Below, one piece after another: positions 15,140 to 26,235 of a stretch of DNA of 64,000 bases. The stretch is taken from NCBI GenBank assembly GCA_029961685.1, contig JARWKL010000002.1, positions 31,836,908-31,900,907 on the forward strand, written 5' to 3'. Below the pieces are notes generated by a model that saw nothing but the letters and a program-made list of their open reading frames with translations, made no database searches and had not been told where the DNA came from. The first letter of the stretch is position 1; every line of letters begins with the position of its first letter. This DNA comes from Aristolochia californica. Taxonomy: Eukaryota > Streptophyta > Magnoliopsida > Piperales > Aristolochiaceae. Both the position numbers and the translations under genes were made by a program.

Positions 15140-15185
15140 TGAGCATTTGTTATTCTCTTTAAATTTATTTCGTACAAAAATATTG
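15140..15185. repeat. Fused satellite units near 15165
   Basis: The segment ttattctctttaaa of an A-type unit runs directly into atttcgtacaaaaatat of a following unit. About 490 bp, including the type-specific middle and an anchor, are missing. The two anchors on either side, 14967 and 15825, are 858 bp apart. Confidence 0.8.
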
Positions 15186-16513
15186 CCCGTTACGCATGGT
15201 TGACTGATAAATCACTTTACAATCATCTATGATTGTTAGGTCAGGTTTTTTTAAATGGGCAAATTAATGGCATGTTTAACTAGAGTAAATATCCCACCGC
15301 ACGTTCACTTGAGAATTTAATGAGCATTTGTTATTGTCATTAAAAGTTGATGATCGATAGGTCATTTGCATCTTTAACATGTTTCAGGCATGCATATCCA
15401 TTTTTAAAACATGTGTAGAAATCTCTTTCTTATAAAATTCCAAGCTATTAGGGTTGAACTAATGGAATTTCCGAAGCATGGATAACAAAACTTTTATGAT
15501 CCGTTGTGGTGAGTGAATAAATTTTCGTTAATTACATTTGTTATTCTATTAATGTTTTTCCAGACATAATCTCTAAAATTATATTTTGTTGTGATCTATT
15601 TGCCATCTTGTTAAAATTGTTTATGAGATGAAGGGAAAGTGAAAACTCTTGTTTTGATTTAAAAAAAAAGTATACATCTAAAATGGAAATGCACAAATGT
15701 AGAGAGAGATTATTCCAAAAAGTGTCTGTAACTTTTCAGGATTATAAACACTTTTCTGTTTTTATATATAAGGTTTTGCAATCGCTGGGTAAAGGGGGCG
15801 GTGGGGGATTTTTAACTGAGTGTTGAATACAAATCCATAAGCCATTTCTTACAAAAATATAGCCCATTACGTATTTATTGACCAATAAAACACTTTAAAA
15901 TCATCTATGATTGTTAGGTCAGCTTTTTGGAAATGGGTTAAATAATGGCTTGTCTGACTAAGGTAAATATCCCACCACACATGCACTTGAGAATTTAATG
16001 AGCATTTTTTATTCTCATTAAAAAGTTTGGATCCATAGGTCATTTGCATCTTTACCATGTTTCGAGCATGCATCTCAATATTTAAAACATGTGTAGAAAT
16101 CTCTTTCTTAAAAAATTCCAACCTATTAGGGTTGAACTAATGGAATTTCCCAAACTTGGATAAAAAAAATTTTTGTGTTCATTTGAGGTGTGTGAATACA
16201 TTTTCTTTACTTACATTTGTTGTTCTTTTAAATTTTTTGCATACATAAAATCGAAAATTTCATTTTGTTGTGATCTATTTGCCATCTTGTCAAAATGGTT
16301 TACGAGATCAGACAAAAGAGAAAACTCAAGTTTTGATTTAAGAAAAAATCATCCATCTAAAATGGAAATGCACAAAATTAGAGAGAGATAATTCCAAAAA
16401 GTGTCTGTAATTTTGGGGATTGTAAACTCTTTTTAGTTTTTATATTTTTTATTTTGCAGTCGTCGAGAAAAGGGGGAGGCATGGGATTTTTAACTGAGTG
16501 TTGACTCTCAATC

Positions 16514-16903
16514 TGGTATGAACCACGTCTACCTATGACGAAACCCGAGACCAAATCTCGTATTCGCCCCAAAACCTTTTTAAGTTTTGATGGAAACCGC
16601 AACCCGTTGCTTAGCAAAGCAAGAACCTTGATATAGTGAAGTCACCACAAACGGGGATGGAAATCCGTTTTATAAGTCGAATGAACGCCACAGGAAAACC
16701 ATGATAAGTTTGAAAGGTTCCTCAAGAACTCAAGAAGAATAACTTTGAATTTAATAATGATCAAAGGTCTGAAAGCCGAGTACAAGTCCCCTATTTATAG
16801 TGCAGGTCTTTGAAAACCCTAATTACATTCAATTAAAGGAAATGTAAGGTATCTTGACATAATTAAAAAAACCTAATATATTCCCACGTGATCTTCCAAG
16901 ATA
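16514..16903 (-). mobile_element. LTR1, truncated solo LTR (390 bp)
   Basis: The left end on the plus strand (the 3' end of the LTR on its own strand) is complete: satellite caatc at 16509-16513 is followed at once by tggtatgaacc. The copy keeps U5, R, the TATA region and part of U3, then stops at ttccaagat near 16903. The remaining U3, the pol-like tail, the right target duplication and the first about 195 bp of the satellite unit are gone. The junction lands on ataggtcatttgc. Unlike the other copies, the satellite tail to its left is type B-like (gagaaaagggg), so this left flank has probably been exchanged. It shares gccgagtacaag with LTR2. Confidence 0.9.
16792..16799 (-). promoter_or_regulatory. 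LTR1 TATA box
   Basis: The minus strand reads CTATAAATAGGGG, a strong plant TATA box. Transcription would run leftward through U5 into the satellite. This copy keeps the box despite having lost its far U3. Confidence 0.6.
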
Positions 16904-19900
16904 TAGGTCATTTGCATCTTGAACATGTTTCAAGCATGCATTTCCATTTTTAAAACATGTGTAGAAGAAATCTCTTTCTTATAAAATTCCAAACAATTAG
17001 GGTTGAACTAGTGGAATTTCCCAAACTTGGATAACTAAACTTTTGTGTTCATTTGTGGTGTGTGAATAAACCAAGCTTTACTTACATTTGTTACTATTTT
17101 ATAATTTTTCCATACACAAACTCTAAAAATTTTATTTTGTTGTGATCTATTTGTCTTTTTTATTTATGGGATGAAGGGAGAGCGAAAATTCAAAGTTTTG
17201 ATTTAAAAAAAAATATAGATCTAAAATGGAAATCCACAATGCACAAAAGTAGAGAGATATAATTCCAAAGAGTGTATACTATTTTTAGGTATTGTAAACT
17301 CTTTTTAGTTTTTTATATTAAGTTTTGCAATCATCGAGAAAAGGGTGAGGCGGGGGATTTTTAATTGAGTGTTGACTCCCAATCCCCAAGTCATTTCTAA
17401 AAAAAATATAGCCCGTTACGCATGCAAAATCACTTTACAATCATATATGATTGTTAGGTCAGCTTTTTTTAAACGGGCAAAACAATGGCTTGTTTGACTC
17501 GTGTAAATATTCCACCGCACGTTCACTTGAGAATTTAATGAGCATTTGTTATTCTCTTTAAAAGGTTTGGATCCATAGGTCATTTTCATCTTTAACATGT
17601 TTCAAGCATGCATAAGCATTTTTAAAACATGTGTAGAAATCTCTTTCTTATAAAATTCCAAGCTATTTGGGTTGAACTTGTGGAATTTCCCAAACATGGA
17701 TAAAAAAACTTATGTGTTCATTTGAGGTGTGTGAATAAATTTTCTTTACTTACATTTGTTAGTCTTTTAAATTTTTCCCAAACATAAACACTAAAATCTT
17801 CATTTTGTTGTGATCTATTTGCCGTCAGGTCAAAATTTTTTAAGAGATCAGAGGAAAGTGAAAACTCAAGTTTTGATATAAGAAAAAAAAATACATCTAA
17901 AATGGAAATACACATATGTAGAGAGCGATAATTCCAAAAAGTGTCTGTAATTTTTAGGGATTGTAAATTCTTTTTAGTTTTTATATATTTTATTTTGCAA
18001 TCATCAGGAAAAGGGGAAGGCGGGGGATTTTTAACTGAGTGTTGACTCCCAATCCATAAGTCATTTATTACAAAAATATAGCCCATTACGCATTATTAAC
18101 CGATAAATCACTTTACAATTATCTATGATTGTTAGGTCAGCTTTTTGTCAATGGGAAAAATAATGGCTTATTTCACTCTGGTAAATATCCCACCACACGT
18201 TCACTTGAGAATTTAATGAGAATTTGTTATTCTCTTTAAAAGGTTTGGATCCATAGGTCATTTGCATATTTAACATGTTTCAAGCATGTATATCAATATT
18301 TAAAATTGTTTACAAAATCAAGGGAAAGTGAAAACTGAAGTTTATATTTAAGAAAAAAGTATACTTCTAAAATGGAAATGCACAAATGTAGAGAGAGATA
18401 ATTCTAAAAAGTTTCTATAATTTTAGGGATTGTAAACCCTTTTTAGTTTTTAAATATTTTCTTTCTCAATCGTCGGGAAAAGGAGGAGGCGAGGCATATT
18501 TAACTGAGTGTTGACTCCCAATCTATCAGTCATTTCTTAGAAAAATATAACCCATTACGCATGTTTGACCAATCAATCACTTTACAATCTTCTATGATTG
18601 TTAGGTCAGGTTTCTATAAATGGGCAACATAATGGCTTGTTTGACTCGGGTAAATATCCCACCACACGTTCACTTGAGAATTAAATGATAATTTGTTATT
18701 CTCTTTAAAAGGTTTGGATCCATAGGTCATTTGCATCTTTAACATGATTCAAGCACGCATATTCATATTTAAAACATGTGTAGAAATCTTTTTCTAATAA
18801 AATTCCAAGCTATTAGGGTTGAACAAGTGGAATTTCCCAAACTTGGAACCAAACACTTTTGTGTTCATTTGAGGTGTGTAAATAAATTTTCTTTACTTAC
18901 TTTTATTATTGTTTTAAATTTATTCAATACATAAACTCTAAACATTTCATTTTTTTGAGATCTATTTCCCATCATGTCAAAATTGTTTACAAGATCAGGG
19001 GAAAGTGAAAACTCAAGTATTGATTTAAGAAAAAAACATTCATCTAAAATGGAAATGCACAAATGTAGAGAGATAATTCCAAAAAGTGTCTGTAATTTCT
19101 AGGGATTTTAGACATTTTTTATTTTTTATATATTTTATTTTGCAATCGTCGGGAAAAGGGGGAGGCGGAGAATTTTTAACTTAGTGTTGACTCCCAATCC
19201 ATAAGTCATTTCTTACAGAAATATAGCCCATTACGCATGATTGACCGATAAATCACTTTTACAATAGTCAATGATTGTAAGGTCAGCTTTTTGTGAATAG
19301 GAAAAATCATGGCTAGTTTGACTCGGGTAAATATCCCACCGAACGTTCAATTGATAATTTAGTGAGCATTTGTTATTCTCTTTGAAAGGTTTGGATCCAT
19401 AGGTCATTTGCATCTTTAACATGCTTCAAGCTTGCATATCCATATTTAAAACAAGTGTAGAAATCTCTTTCTTATAAAACTCCAAGATATTAGGGTTGAA
19501 CTAGTGGAACTTCCCAAAAGTGGATTACAAAACTTTTGTGATCATTTTTAATGTGTGAATAAATATTACTTTATTACAGCTGTTATTTTTTTAAAAAATT
19601 TCCATTCATAAACTCTAAAATTTTCATTTTGTTGTGATCTATTTGCCATCTTGTCAAAAACATTTTCGAGATGAAAGGAAAGTGAAAACTATAGTTTTGA
19701 TTTAAGAAAAAAACATACATCTAAAATGGAAATGTACAAATGTTGTGAGAGATAATTTAAAAAAGTGTCTGTAATTTTTACCGATTGTAAAATCTTTTCA
19801 AGTTTTAAATATTTTATTTTGCAATCATCGGGAAAATAGGGAGGCAGGGGATTTTTAACTGAGTGTTGATTCCCAATCCATAAGTTATTTCTTACAAAAA

Positions 19901-21889
19901 TATATCCTGTGATGCATGATTGACCGATAAATAACTTTATGATCATCTATGATTGTTAGGTCAGCTTTTTGTAAATGGGCAAAATAATGGCTTGTTTGAC
20001 ACGGGTAAATATCCCTCCAAATGTTCACTTGAGAATTTAATGAGCATTTTTTATTCTCTTTAAAAGATTTGGATCCATAGGTCATTTTTATCTTTAACAT
20101 GTTTCAAGCATGCATATCCACATTTAAAACATGTGTAGAAATCTGTTTCTTATAAAATTCCTAGCTATTAGGGTTGAACTAGTGGAATTTCCCAAACTTG
20201 GATAAAAAAAATTTTGTGATCATTTGTGGTGTGTGAATAAATTTTGCTTAATTAAATTTTTTATTCTATTAATTTTTTTCCATACATAAACTCCAAAATT
20301 TTCATTTTGTTGTGATTTATTAGCCATCTCGTTAAAATTGTTTACGAGATGAAGGGAAGTCAAAACTCTAGTTTTGATATAAGAAAAAAGTGCACAAATG
20401 TGGAGAGAGATAATTCCAAAAAGTATTTGAAACTTTTAGGGATTGGAAACTCCTTTTAGTATTTATATATCAAGTTTTGCAATCGTTGTGTAAAGGGGGA
20501 GGCGGGGGATTTTAACTCAGTGTTGACTCTCAATCCATATCTCATTTCTTACAAAAATATAGCCTGTTACGCATGATTGACCAATAAATCACTTTAAAAT
20601 CATCTATGATTGTAAGGTCAACTTTTTGTAAATGCGCAAAATAATGGCTTGTTTGAGTGGATAAATATCCCACCACACGTTCACTTGTGAATTTAATGAC
20701 CATTCTTTATTCTCTTTAAAAGGTCAGGATCCATAGGTCATTTGCATCTTTAACATGTTTCAAGCATGCATATCCATATTTAAAACATGTGTACAAATCT
20801 CTTTCTTATAAAATTCCAAGCTATTAGGGTTGAAGTAATGGAATTTCCAAAACTTGGATAAAAAAACTTTTTTGTTCATTTGAGGTGTGTGAATAAATTT
20901 TATTTACTTACATTTGTTATTCTTTTAAATTTTTTGCATACATAAACTCTAAAATTTTCATTTTTTTGTGATCTTTTTTCCAACTTGTCAAAATTGTTTA
21001 TGAGATCAGGGGAAAGTAAAAACTCAAGTTTTTATTTAATAAAAAAGCATACATCTAAAATGGACACGCACAAATGTAGAGAGAGATAATTCCAAAAAGT
21101 GTTTGTAATTTTTAGGGATTGTAAACTCTTTTTAGTTTTTATATATTTTATTTTTCAATCATCGAGAAAAGGGGGAGGCGTGGGATTTTTAACGATGTCT
21201 TGACTCCCAATCCATAAGTCATTTGTTACAAAAAATATAGCCCGTTATGCATGATTGATCAATAAATAACTTTAAAATCATATATGATTGTTAGGTCATC
21301 TTTTTGTAAATGGGCAAAATAATGGCTTGTTTGACTCGGATAAATATCCCACCACACGTTCACATAAGAATTTAATGAGCATTTGTTTTTCTCTTTAAAA
21401 GGTTTGGATCCATAGGTCATTTGCATCTTTAACATGTTTCAAGCAAGAATATCCATATTTAAAACATGTGAACAAATATTTCTTATAAAATTCCAAGTTA
21501 TTAGGGTTGAACTTGTGGAATTTCTCAAACTTGGATAAAATAACTTTTGTGTTCATTTGAGGTGTGTGAATAAATTTTATTTAATGACATTTGTTATTCT
21601 TTTAAATTTTTTCCATACATAAACTCTAAAATTTTCATTTTGTTGTGATCTATTTGCCATCTTTTCAAAATTGTTTACGAGATGAAGGGAAAGTTAAAAC
21701 TGTAGTTTTGATTTAAGAAAAAAAATACATCTAAAATGGAAATGCACAAATGTAGTGAGAGATAATTCCAAAAAGTGTCTGTAACTTTTAGGGATTGTAA
21801 ACTCTTTTTAGTTTTTTATACATCCTATTTTGCAATCGTCGGGTAAAGGGGGAGGCGAGGGATTTTTAAATGAGTATTGACTCCCAATC
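16904..21889. repeat. Satellite block 2 (between LTR1 and LTR2)
   Basis: Anchors lie at 17374, 18044, 18513, 19189, 19868, 20525, 21202 and 21879. The first, partial unit is type C (tgtcttttttatttatggg, aatccacaatgcac). Then follow B, a truncated unit with a deletion near 18300, B, A, A, B and a hybrid with B-type start and A-type tail that leads into LTR2. The stretch from 16904 to about 20200 is repeated, with divergence and one extra unit, at about 24150-28000. No gene is seen. Confidence 0.92.
18280..18320. repeat. Deletion junction near 18300 (shared with 26215)
   Basis: The sequence atatcaatatttaaa is joined to attgtttac, removing about 205 bp of the unit. The same join occurs at 26200-26230 in a unit that also shares neighbouring variants, so both descend from one deletion event. 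Confidence 0.85.
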
Positions 21890-22165
21890 TGATACGAACC
21901 ATGTGAACCTGTGGCGAAACCTGATACCAAATCTGGTAATCGTCCCCAAGACCTTTCGAGTTATGATGGAAACCGCAACCCATTGGTTAGAAAAGCAAGA
22001 ACCTTGGTATAATGAACACGCCACAAACAGGGATGGAAATCCGTTTGATAAGTCGAATGAACACCACAAGAAAACCGTGATAAGTTTGAAAAGTTCCTAA
22101 AACTCAAGAAGAATAAATCTGAATTTAATAATAATCAAAGGTCCGAAATCCGAGTACAAGTCCCC

Positions 22166-22173
22166 TATTTATA
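22166..22173 (-). promoter_or_regulatory. LTR2 TATA box
   Basis: TATAAATA lies on the minus strand in CACTATAAATAGGGGACTTG. A start about 25-35 bp downstream (near 22135) would mark the U3/R border. This is inferred from the motif only. Confidence 0.65.
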
Positions 22174-22280
22174 GTGGTGGACTTCAAAAACCCCAATTAC
22201 ATTCAATTAAAGGAAATTTTAGGTATCTTAACTTAATTAGAAAAACCTAATATTTGCACGTGATTTTCATAGATTTAGTT

Positions 22281-22405
22281 GCCAATTCATGGGTATCCTT
22301 GTCGATTCCACGAGATCTTCTAACCACATGCCTTCTAGGGTCAATTGCCAACTCGTGGGTATCCTTGTGGGTCCCACGAGATCTTCTAACCACATGCGCT
22401 TCCTC
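22281..22405 (-). repeat. Paired 66-bp direct repeats in U3 of LTR2
   Basis: Two imperfect copies start at 22281 and 22347. Each runs from gccaa(t/c)tc through gggtatccttgt and ccacgagatcttctaacc to acatgc. The period of 66 bp is a multiple of three, so any frame is repeated as 22 residues (for example WLEDLVGPTRIPTSWQ). The same pair occurs at 32114-32230 in LTR3 (66 bp), about 41687-41804 in LTR5 and 58290-58410 in LTR7 (65 bp). It is shortened in LTR6, and only one copy remains in LTR4. U3 tandem repeats often carry transcription-factor sites; that role is only a possibility here. Confidence 0.8.
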
Positions 22406-22629
22406 AATGCACGTGTATGGTTCTTGGACTTTCTTCCTGATCAACTTTTATGAGTGAAACCAGCCTTTGTTCCCCTTCTGTAGTGACCATGCTCTCTTCT
22501 TGTTCTATAACTCTCTGGACTAAGTTATTCGACATTTCTTTGAACTTTTTAGCTCGTGCCCTTGTCATTGGACCAACTGGAACTTGAGTTGGTTCATGAG
22601 TATTCCGTGTAGGCTCGATGTCTTCATCA
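22404..22629 (-). pseudogene. Pol C-terminal tail inside LTR2 (Ty3/gypsy-like)
   Basis: The minus strand encodes about 75 residues from the very start of the LTR to a TGA at 22404-22406. The order is an acidic DEDIEPTRN stretch, then VPVGPMTRARAKKFKE, then a basic and hydrophilic tail ending in HVH. Gly-Pro-(Met/Ile)-Thr-Arg-(Ala/Ser)-Arg-Ala-Lys near the end of the polyprotein is common in plant Ty3/gypsy elements (family knowledge). It therefore looks like the last part of pol running into the 3' LTR. Without the rest of pol it has no function here. An ATG in the satellite happens to precede it in frame. Confidence 0.72.
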
Positions 22630-22640
22630 TAATCCATAAA

Positions 22641-22856
22641 TCATTTCTTACAAAAATATAGCCCGTTACACGTGATTGACCGATAAATCACTTTAAAATC
22701 ATCTAAGATAGTTAGGTCAGCTTTTAGTAAATGGATAAAATAATGGCTTGTTTGACTCGGGTAAATATCCCACCACACGTTCACTTGAGAATTTAATGAG
22801 CAGTTGTTATTCTCTTTAAAAGGTTTGGATCCATAGGTCATTTGCATCTTTAACAT
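22641..22856 (-). other. Recurrent satellite open frame I (example, 71 codons)
   Basis: About forty units keep a minus-strand open frame starting MLKMQMTYGSKPFKEN and ending LYFCKK, usually 65-81 codons. It spans the BamHI site, the palindrome and the start of the unit. I recognise no domain, signal peptide or known family. Changes between copies alter residues freely (for example W/R/C/G, F/C, K/N exchanges), and other copies are broken by stops or frame changes. This is what drift in a repeat gives. I list it so that it is not mistaken for a gene family. Confidence 0.25.
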
Positions 22857-25800
22857 GTTTCAAGCATGCATATCCATATTTAAAACATGTGTACAAATCT
22901 CTTTCTAATAAAATTCTAAACTATTAGGGTTGAACTAGTGAAATTTCCCTAACTTGGATAAAAAAACTTTTGTGTTCATTTGAGGTGTGTGAATAAATTT
23001 TCTTTACTCACATTTGTTATTCTTTTAAAACTTTTCCATACATAAACTCTAAAATTTTCATTTTGCTGTGATCTATTTGCCATCTTGTCAAAATTCTTTA
23101 CGAGATAAGGGGAAAGTGAAAAGTAAAGTTTTGATTTAAGAAAAAAACATACTTCTAAAATGGACATGCTCAAATATAGTGTGAGATAATTCCAAACAGT
23201 GTCTGTAATTTTTAGGGATTGTATACTCTTTTTTGTTTTTATAAACTATATTTTGCAATCGTCGAGAAAAGGGGGAGGCGGGGGATTTTTAATTGAGTGT
23301 TGAACCCAGACCATAAGTCAATTCTTACAAAAATATTTACTATTACACATGATTGACCATTGAATCGCTTTACAGTCATCTATGATTGTTAGTTCAACTT
23401 TTTGTAAATGTGCAAAATAATGGCTTGTTTGACTCGGGTAAATATCCCACCGCACGTTCAATTGAGAATTTAATGAGCATTTGTTATTCTCTTTAAAAGG
23501 TTTGGATACATAGGTCATTTGCATCTTTAACATGTTTCATGAATGCATATCCTTTTTTAAAACATGTGTAGAAATCTCTTTCTTATAAAATTCCTAGCTA
23601 TTAGGGTTGAACTAGTGGAGTATCCCAAACTTGGATAACAAAAATTTTGTGGTCAATTATTGTGTGTGAATAAATTTTCCTTAATTATTCTTTTAAATTT
23701 TTTCCATACATAAACTCTTAAATTTTCATTTTGTTGTGGTCTATTTGTCTTTTTTGTTTACGGGATGAAGGGGTAAGAAAAAAGTATACATCTAAAAAGG
23801 AAATGCACAATGCAAATGTAGAAGGAGATAATTCCAAAGAGTGTCTGTAATTTTTAAGGATTATAAACTCTTTTTAGTTTTTATAACTTAGGTTTTGCAA
23901 TCTTCGGGAAATGGGGGAGACGAGGGATTTTTAACAGAGTGTTGACTCCCAATCCATAAGTCATTTCTTACAAAAATATAGCCCGTTACACATGATTGAC
24001 TGATAAATCACTTTAAAATCATCTATGATTGTTAGGTCAACGTTTTGTAAATGGGAAAAATAATGTCTTGTTTGACTCGGGTAAATATCCCACTGCACCT
24101 TGACTTGAGAATTTAATGAGCGTTTTTTTTCCATTTCAAAGCATTGGATCCATAGGTCATTTGCATCTTGAACATGTTTCAAGCATGCATATCAATTTTT
24201 AAAACATGTGTAGAAGAAATCTCTTTCTTATAAAATTCCAAGCAATTAGGGTTGAACTAGTTGAATTTCCCAAACTTGGATAACTAAAATTTTGTGTTCA
24301 TTTGTGGTGTGTGAGAAAATTTTCTTTACTTACATTTGATATTGTTTTAAAATTTTTCCATACATAAACTCCAAAATTTTCAATTTTTTGTGATCTATTT
24401 GACTTTTTTTTATACGGGATGAAGGGAGAATGAAAACTCAAAGTTTTGATTTAAAAAAAAAGTATAGTTCTAAAATGGAAATGCACAATGGACAAAAGTA
24501 AAGAGAGATAATTCCAAAGAGTGTCTATTAATTTTGGGGATTGTAAACTCTTTTTAGTTTTTATATATTAGGTTTTGCAATCGTCGGGAAAAGGGGGAGG
24601 CGGGGGATTTTTAACTGAGTGTTGACTCCCAATCCATAAGTCATTTCTAACAAAAATATAGCCCGTTACGCATGAAAAACAACTTTACAATCATCTATGA
24701 TTCTTAGGTCAGCTTTTTGTCAATGGGCAAAATAATTGCTTGTTTGACTCGTGTAAATATTCCACCGCACATTCACTTGAGAATTTAATGAGCGTTTTTT
24801 ATTCTCTTTAAAAGGTTTGGATCCATAAATCATTTTCATATTTAACATGTTTCAAGCGTGCATATCCATTTATAAAACATGTGTAGAAATCTCTTTCTAA
24901 TAAAATTCCAAGCTATTTGGTTTGAACATGTGGAATTTCCCAAACATGGATAAAAAAAATGATGTGTTCATTTGAAGTGTGTGATTAAATTTTCTTTACT
25001 TACATTTGTTATTCTTTTAAATTTTTCCCAAACATAAACTCTAAGATCTTCATTTTGTTGTGATCTATTTGCCATCTAGTCAAAATTGTTTAAGAGATCA
25101 GAGAAAAGTGAAAAGTCAAGTTTAGATTTAAGAAAAAAACTTACATCTAAAATTGCAATACACATATGTAGAAAGCGATAATTCCAAAAAGTGTTTGTAA
25201 TTTTAGGGATTGTAAACTCTTTTTAGTTTTTATATATTTTATTTTTCAATCGTCGGGAAAAGGGGGAGGCGGGGGATTTTTAACTCGGTGTTGACTCCCA
25301 ATCCATAAGTCATTTCTTACAAAAATATAGCCTGTTATGCATGATTGACCAATAAATCACTTTACAGATTGTTAGGTCAGGTTTTTGTAAATGGGATAAA
25401 TAATGCCTTGTTTGGCTCTGGTAAATATCCCACCGCACGTTCACTTGAGAATTTAATGAGTATTTTTTATTCTCTTTAAAAGGTTTGGATCCATAGGTCA
25501 TTTGCATCTTTAACATGTTTCAACCATGCATATCCATTTTTAAAACATGTGTAGAAATCTCTTTCTCATAAAATTCCAAGCTATTAGGGTTGAACTAGTG
25601 GAATTTCCCAAACTTGGACAACAAAAATTTTGGTGATCATTTGTGGTGTGTGAATAAATTTTCCTTAATTACATTTGTTATTCTTTTAATTATTTTCATA
25701 CATAAACTCTAAAATTTTCTTTTTGTAGTGATCTATTCGCCATCTTGTCCAAATTGTTTACGAGTTGAAGCGAAAGTGAAAACTCTATTTTTTATTTAAG

Positions 25801-26194
25801 AAAAAAGTATACATCTAAAATGGAAATGCACAAAGGTAGAGAATGATCATTCCAAAAAGTGTCTATAATTTTTAGGGATTGTAATCTCTTTTTAATTTTT
25901 ATTTATCCGGTTTTGCAATCGTCGGGTAAAGGGTGAGTTGGGGGATTTTTAATTGAGTGTTGACTCCCAATCCATAAGTCATTTCTCACAAATCACGTTA
26001 TGCATGATTGACCGATAAATCACTTTAAAATCTTCTATGATTGTTTGGTCAAATTTTTGTAAATGGTCAAAATAATGGCTTGTTTGACTCGGTTAAATAT
26101 CCCACTACTCGTTCACTTGAGAATTTAATAAGAATTTGTTATTCTCTTTAAAAGGTTTTGATCCATAGGTCATTTGCTTATTTAACTTGTATCA

Positions 26195-26235
26195 AGCATG
26201 CATATCAATATTTAAAATTGTTTACGGGATCAGGG
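26195..26235. repeat. Deletion junction near 26215 (shared with 18300)
   Basis: The same join of atatcaatatttaaa to attgtttac is seen here as at 18300. Spacing between its flanking anchors, 25962 and 26425, is only 463 bp, nearly the same as the 469 bp at the other copy. Confidence 0.85.

Larger units (their letters stand above)
8642..16513. repeat. Satellite block 1b (units 8642-16513)
   Basis: Anchors lie at 8642, 9282, 9958, 10617, 11297, 11974, 12652, 13759, 14337, 14967, 15825 and 16503. Types run roughly A, B, A, A-like, A, B, A(cut), B, A, A(fused), B. Two units lack an anchor because deletions fuse neighbours near 13114 and 15165. The unit at 8642 lost about 40 bp near 8727, between caatcattaatgacc and attgtttgagtcg. 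The unit at 13759 lost most of its type-specific middle near 14128. The block ends where LTR1 enters after caatc. No gene is seen. Confidence 0.93.
21890..22629 (-). mobile_element. LTR2, complete solo LTR (740 bp)
   Basis: On the minus strand the element starts TGATGA and ends CGTATCA, giving the TG...CA ends of an LTR with the short inverted repeat TGAT/ATCA. It is flanked by caatc (21885-21889) and taatc (22630-22634), a 5-bp target duplication with one later change. Inside, in minus-strand order, are a pol-like reading-frame end, two 66-bp direct repeats, a TATAAATA box and a long R/U5. No primer-binding site, gag or remaining pol lies next to it, so it is a solo LTR, the usual product of recombination between the two LTRs of a full element. 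Orientation is set by both the reading frame and the TATA box. Confidence 0.9.

Noticed and set aside
21870..22100. Plus-strand open frames over the LTR left ends (21870-22100, 31745-31948) and minus-strand frames over the U3 repeats (22247-22444, 41640-41849)
   Set aside because: They lie within LTR control regions or overlap the pol-like tail in other frames, and are broken in other copies.
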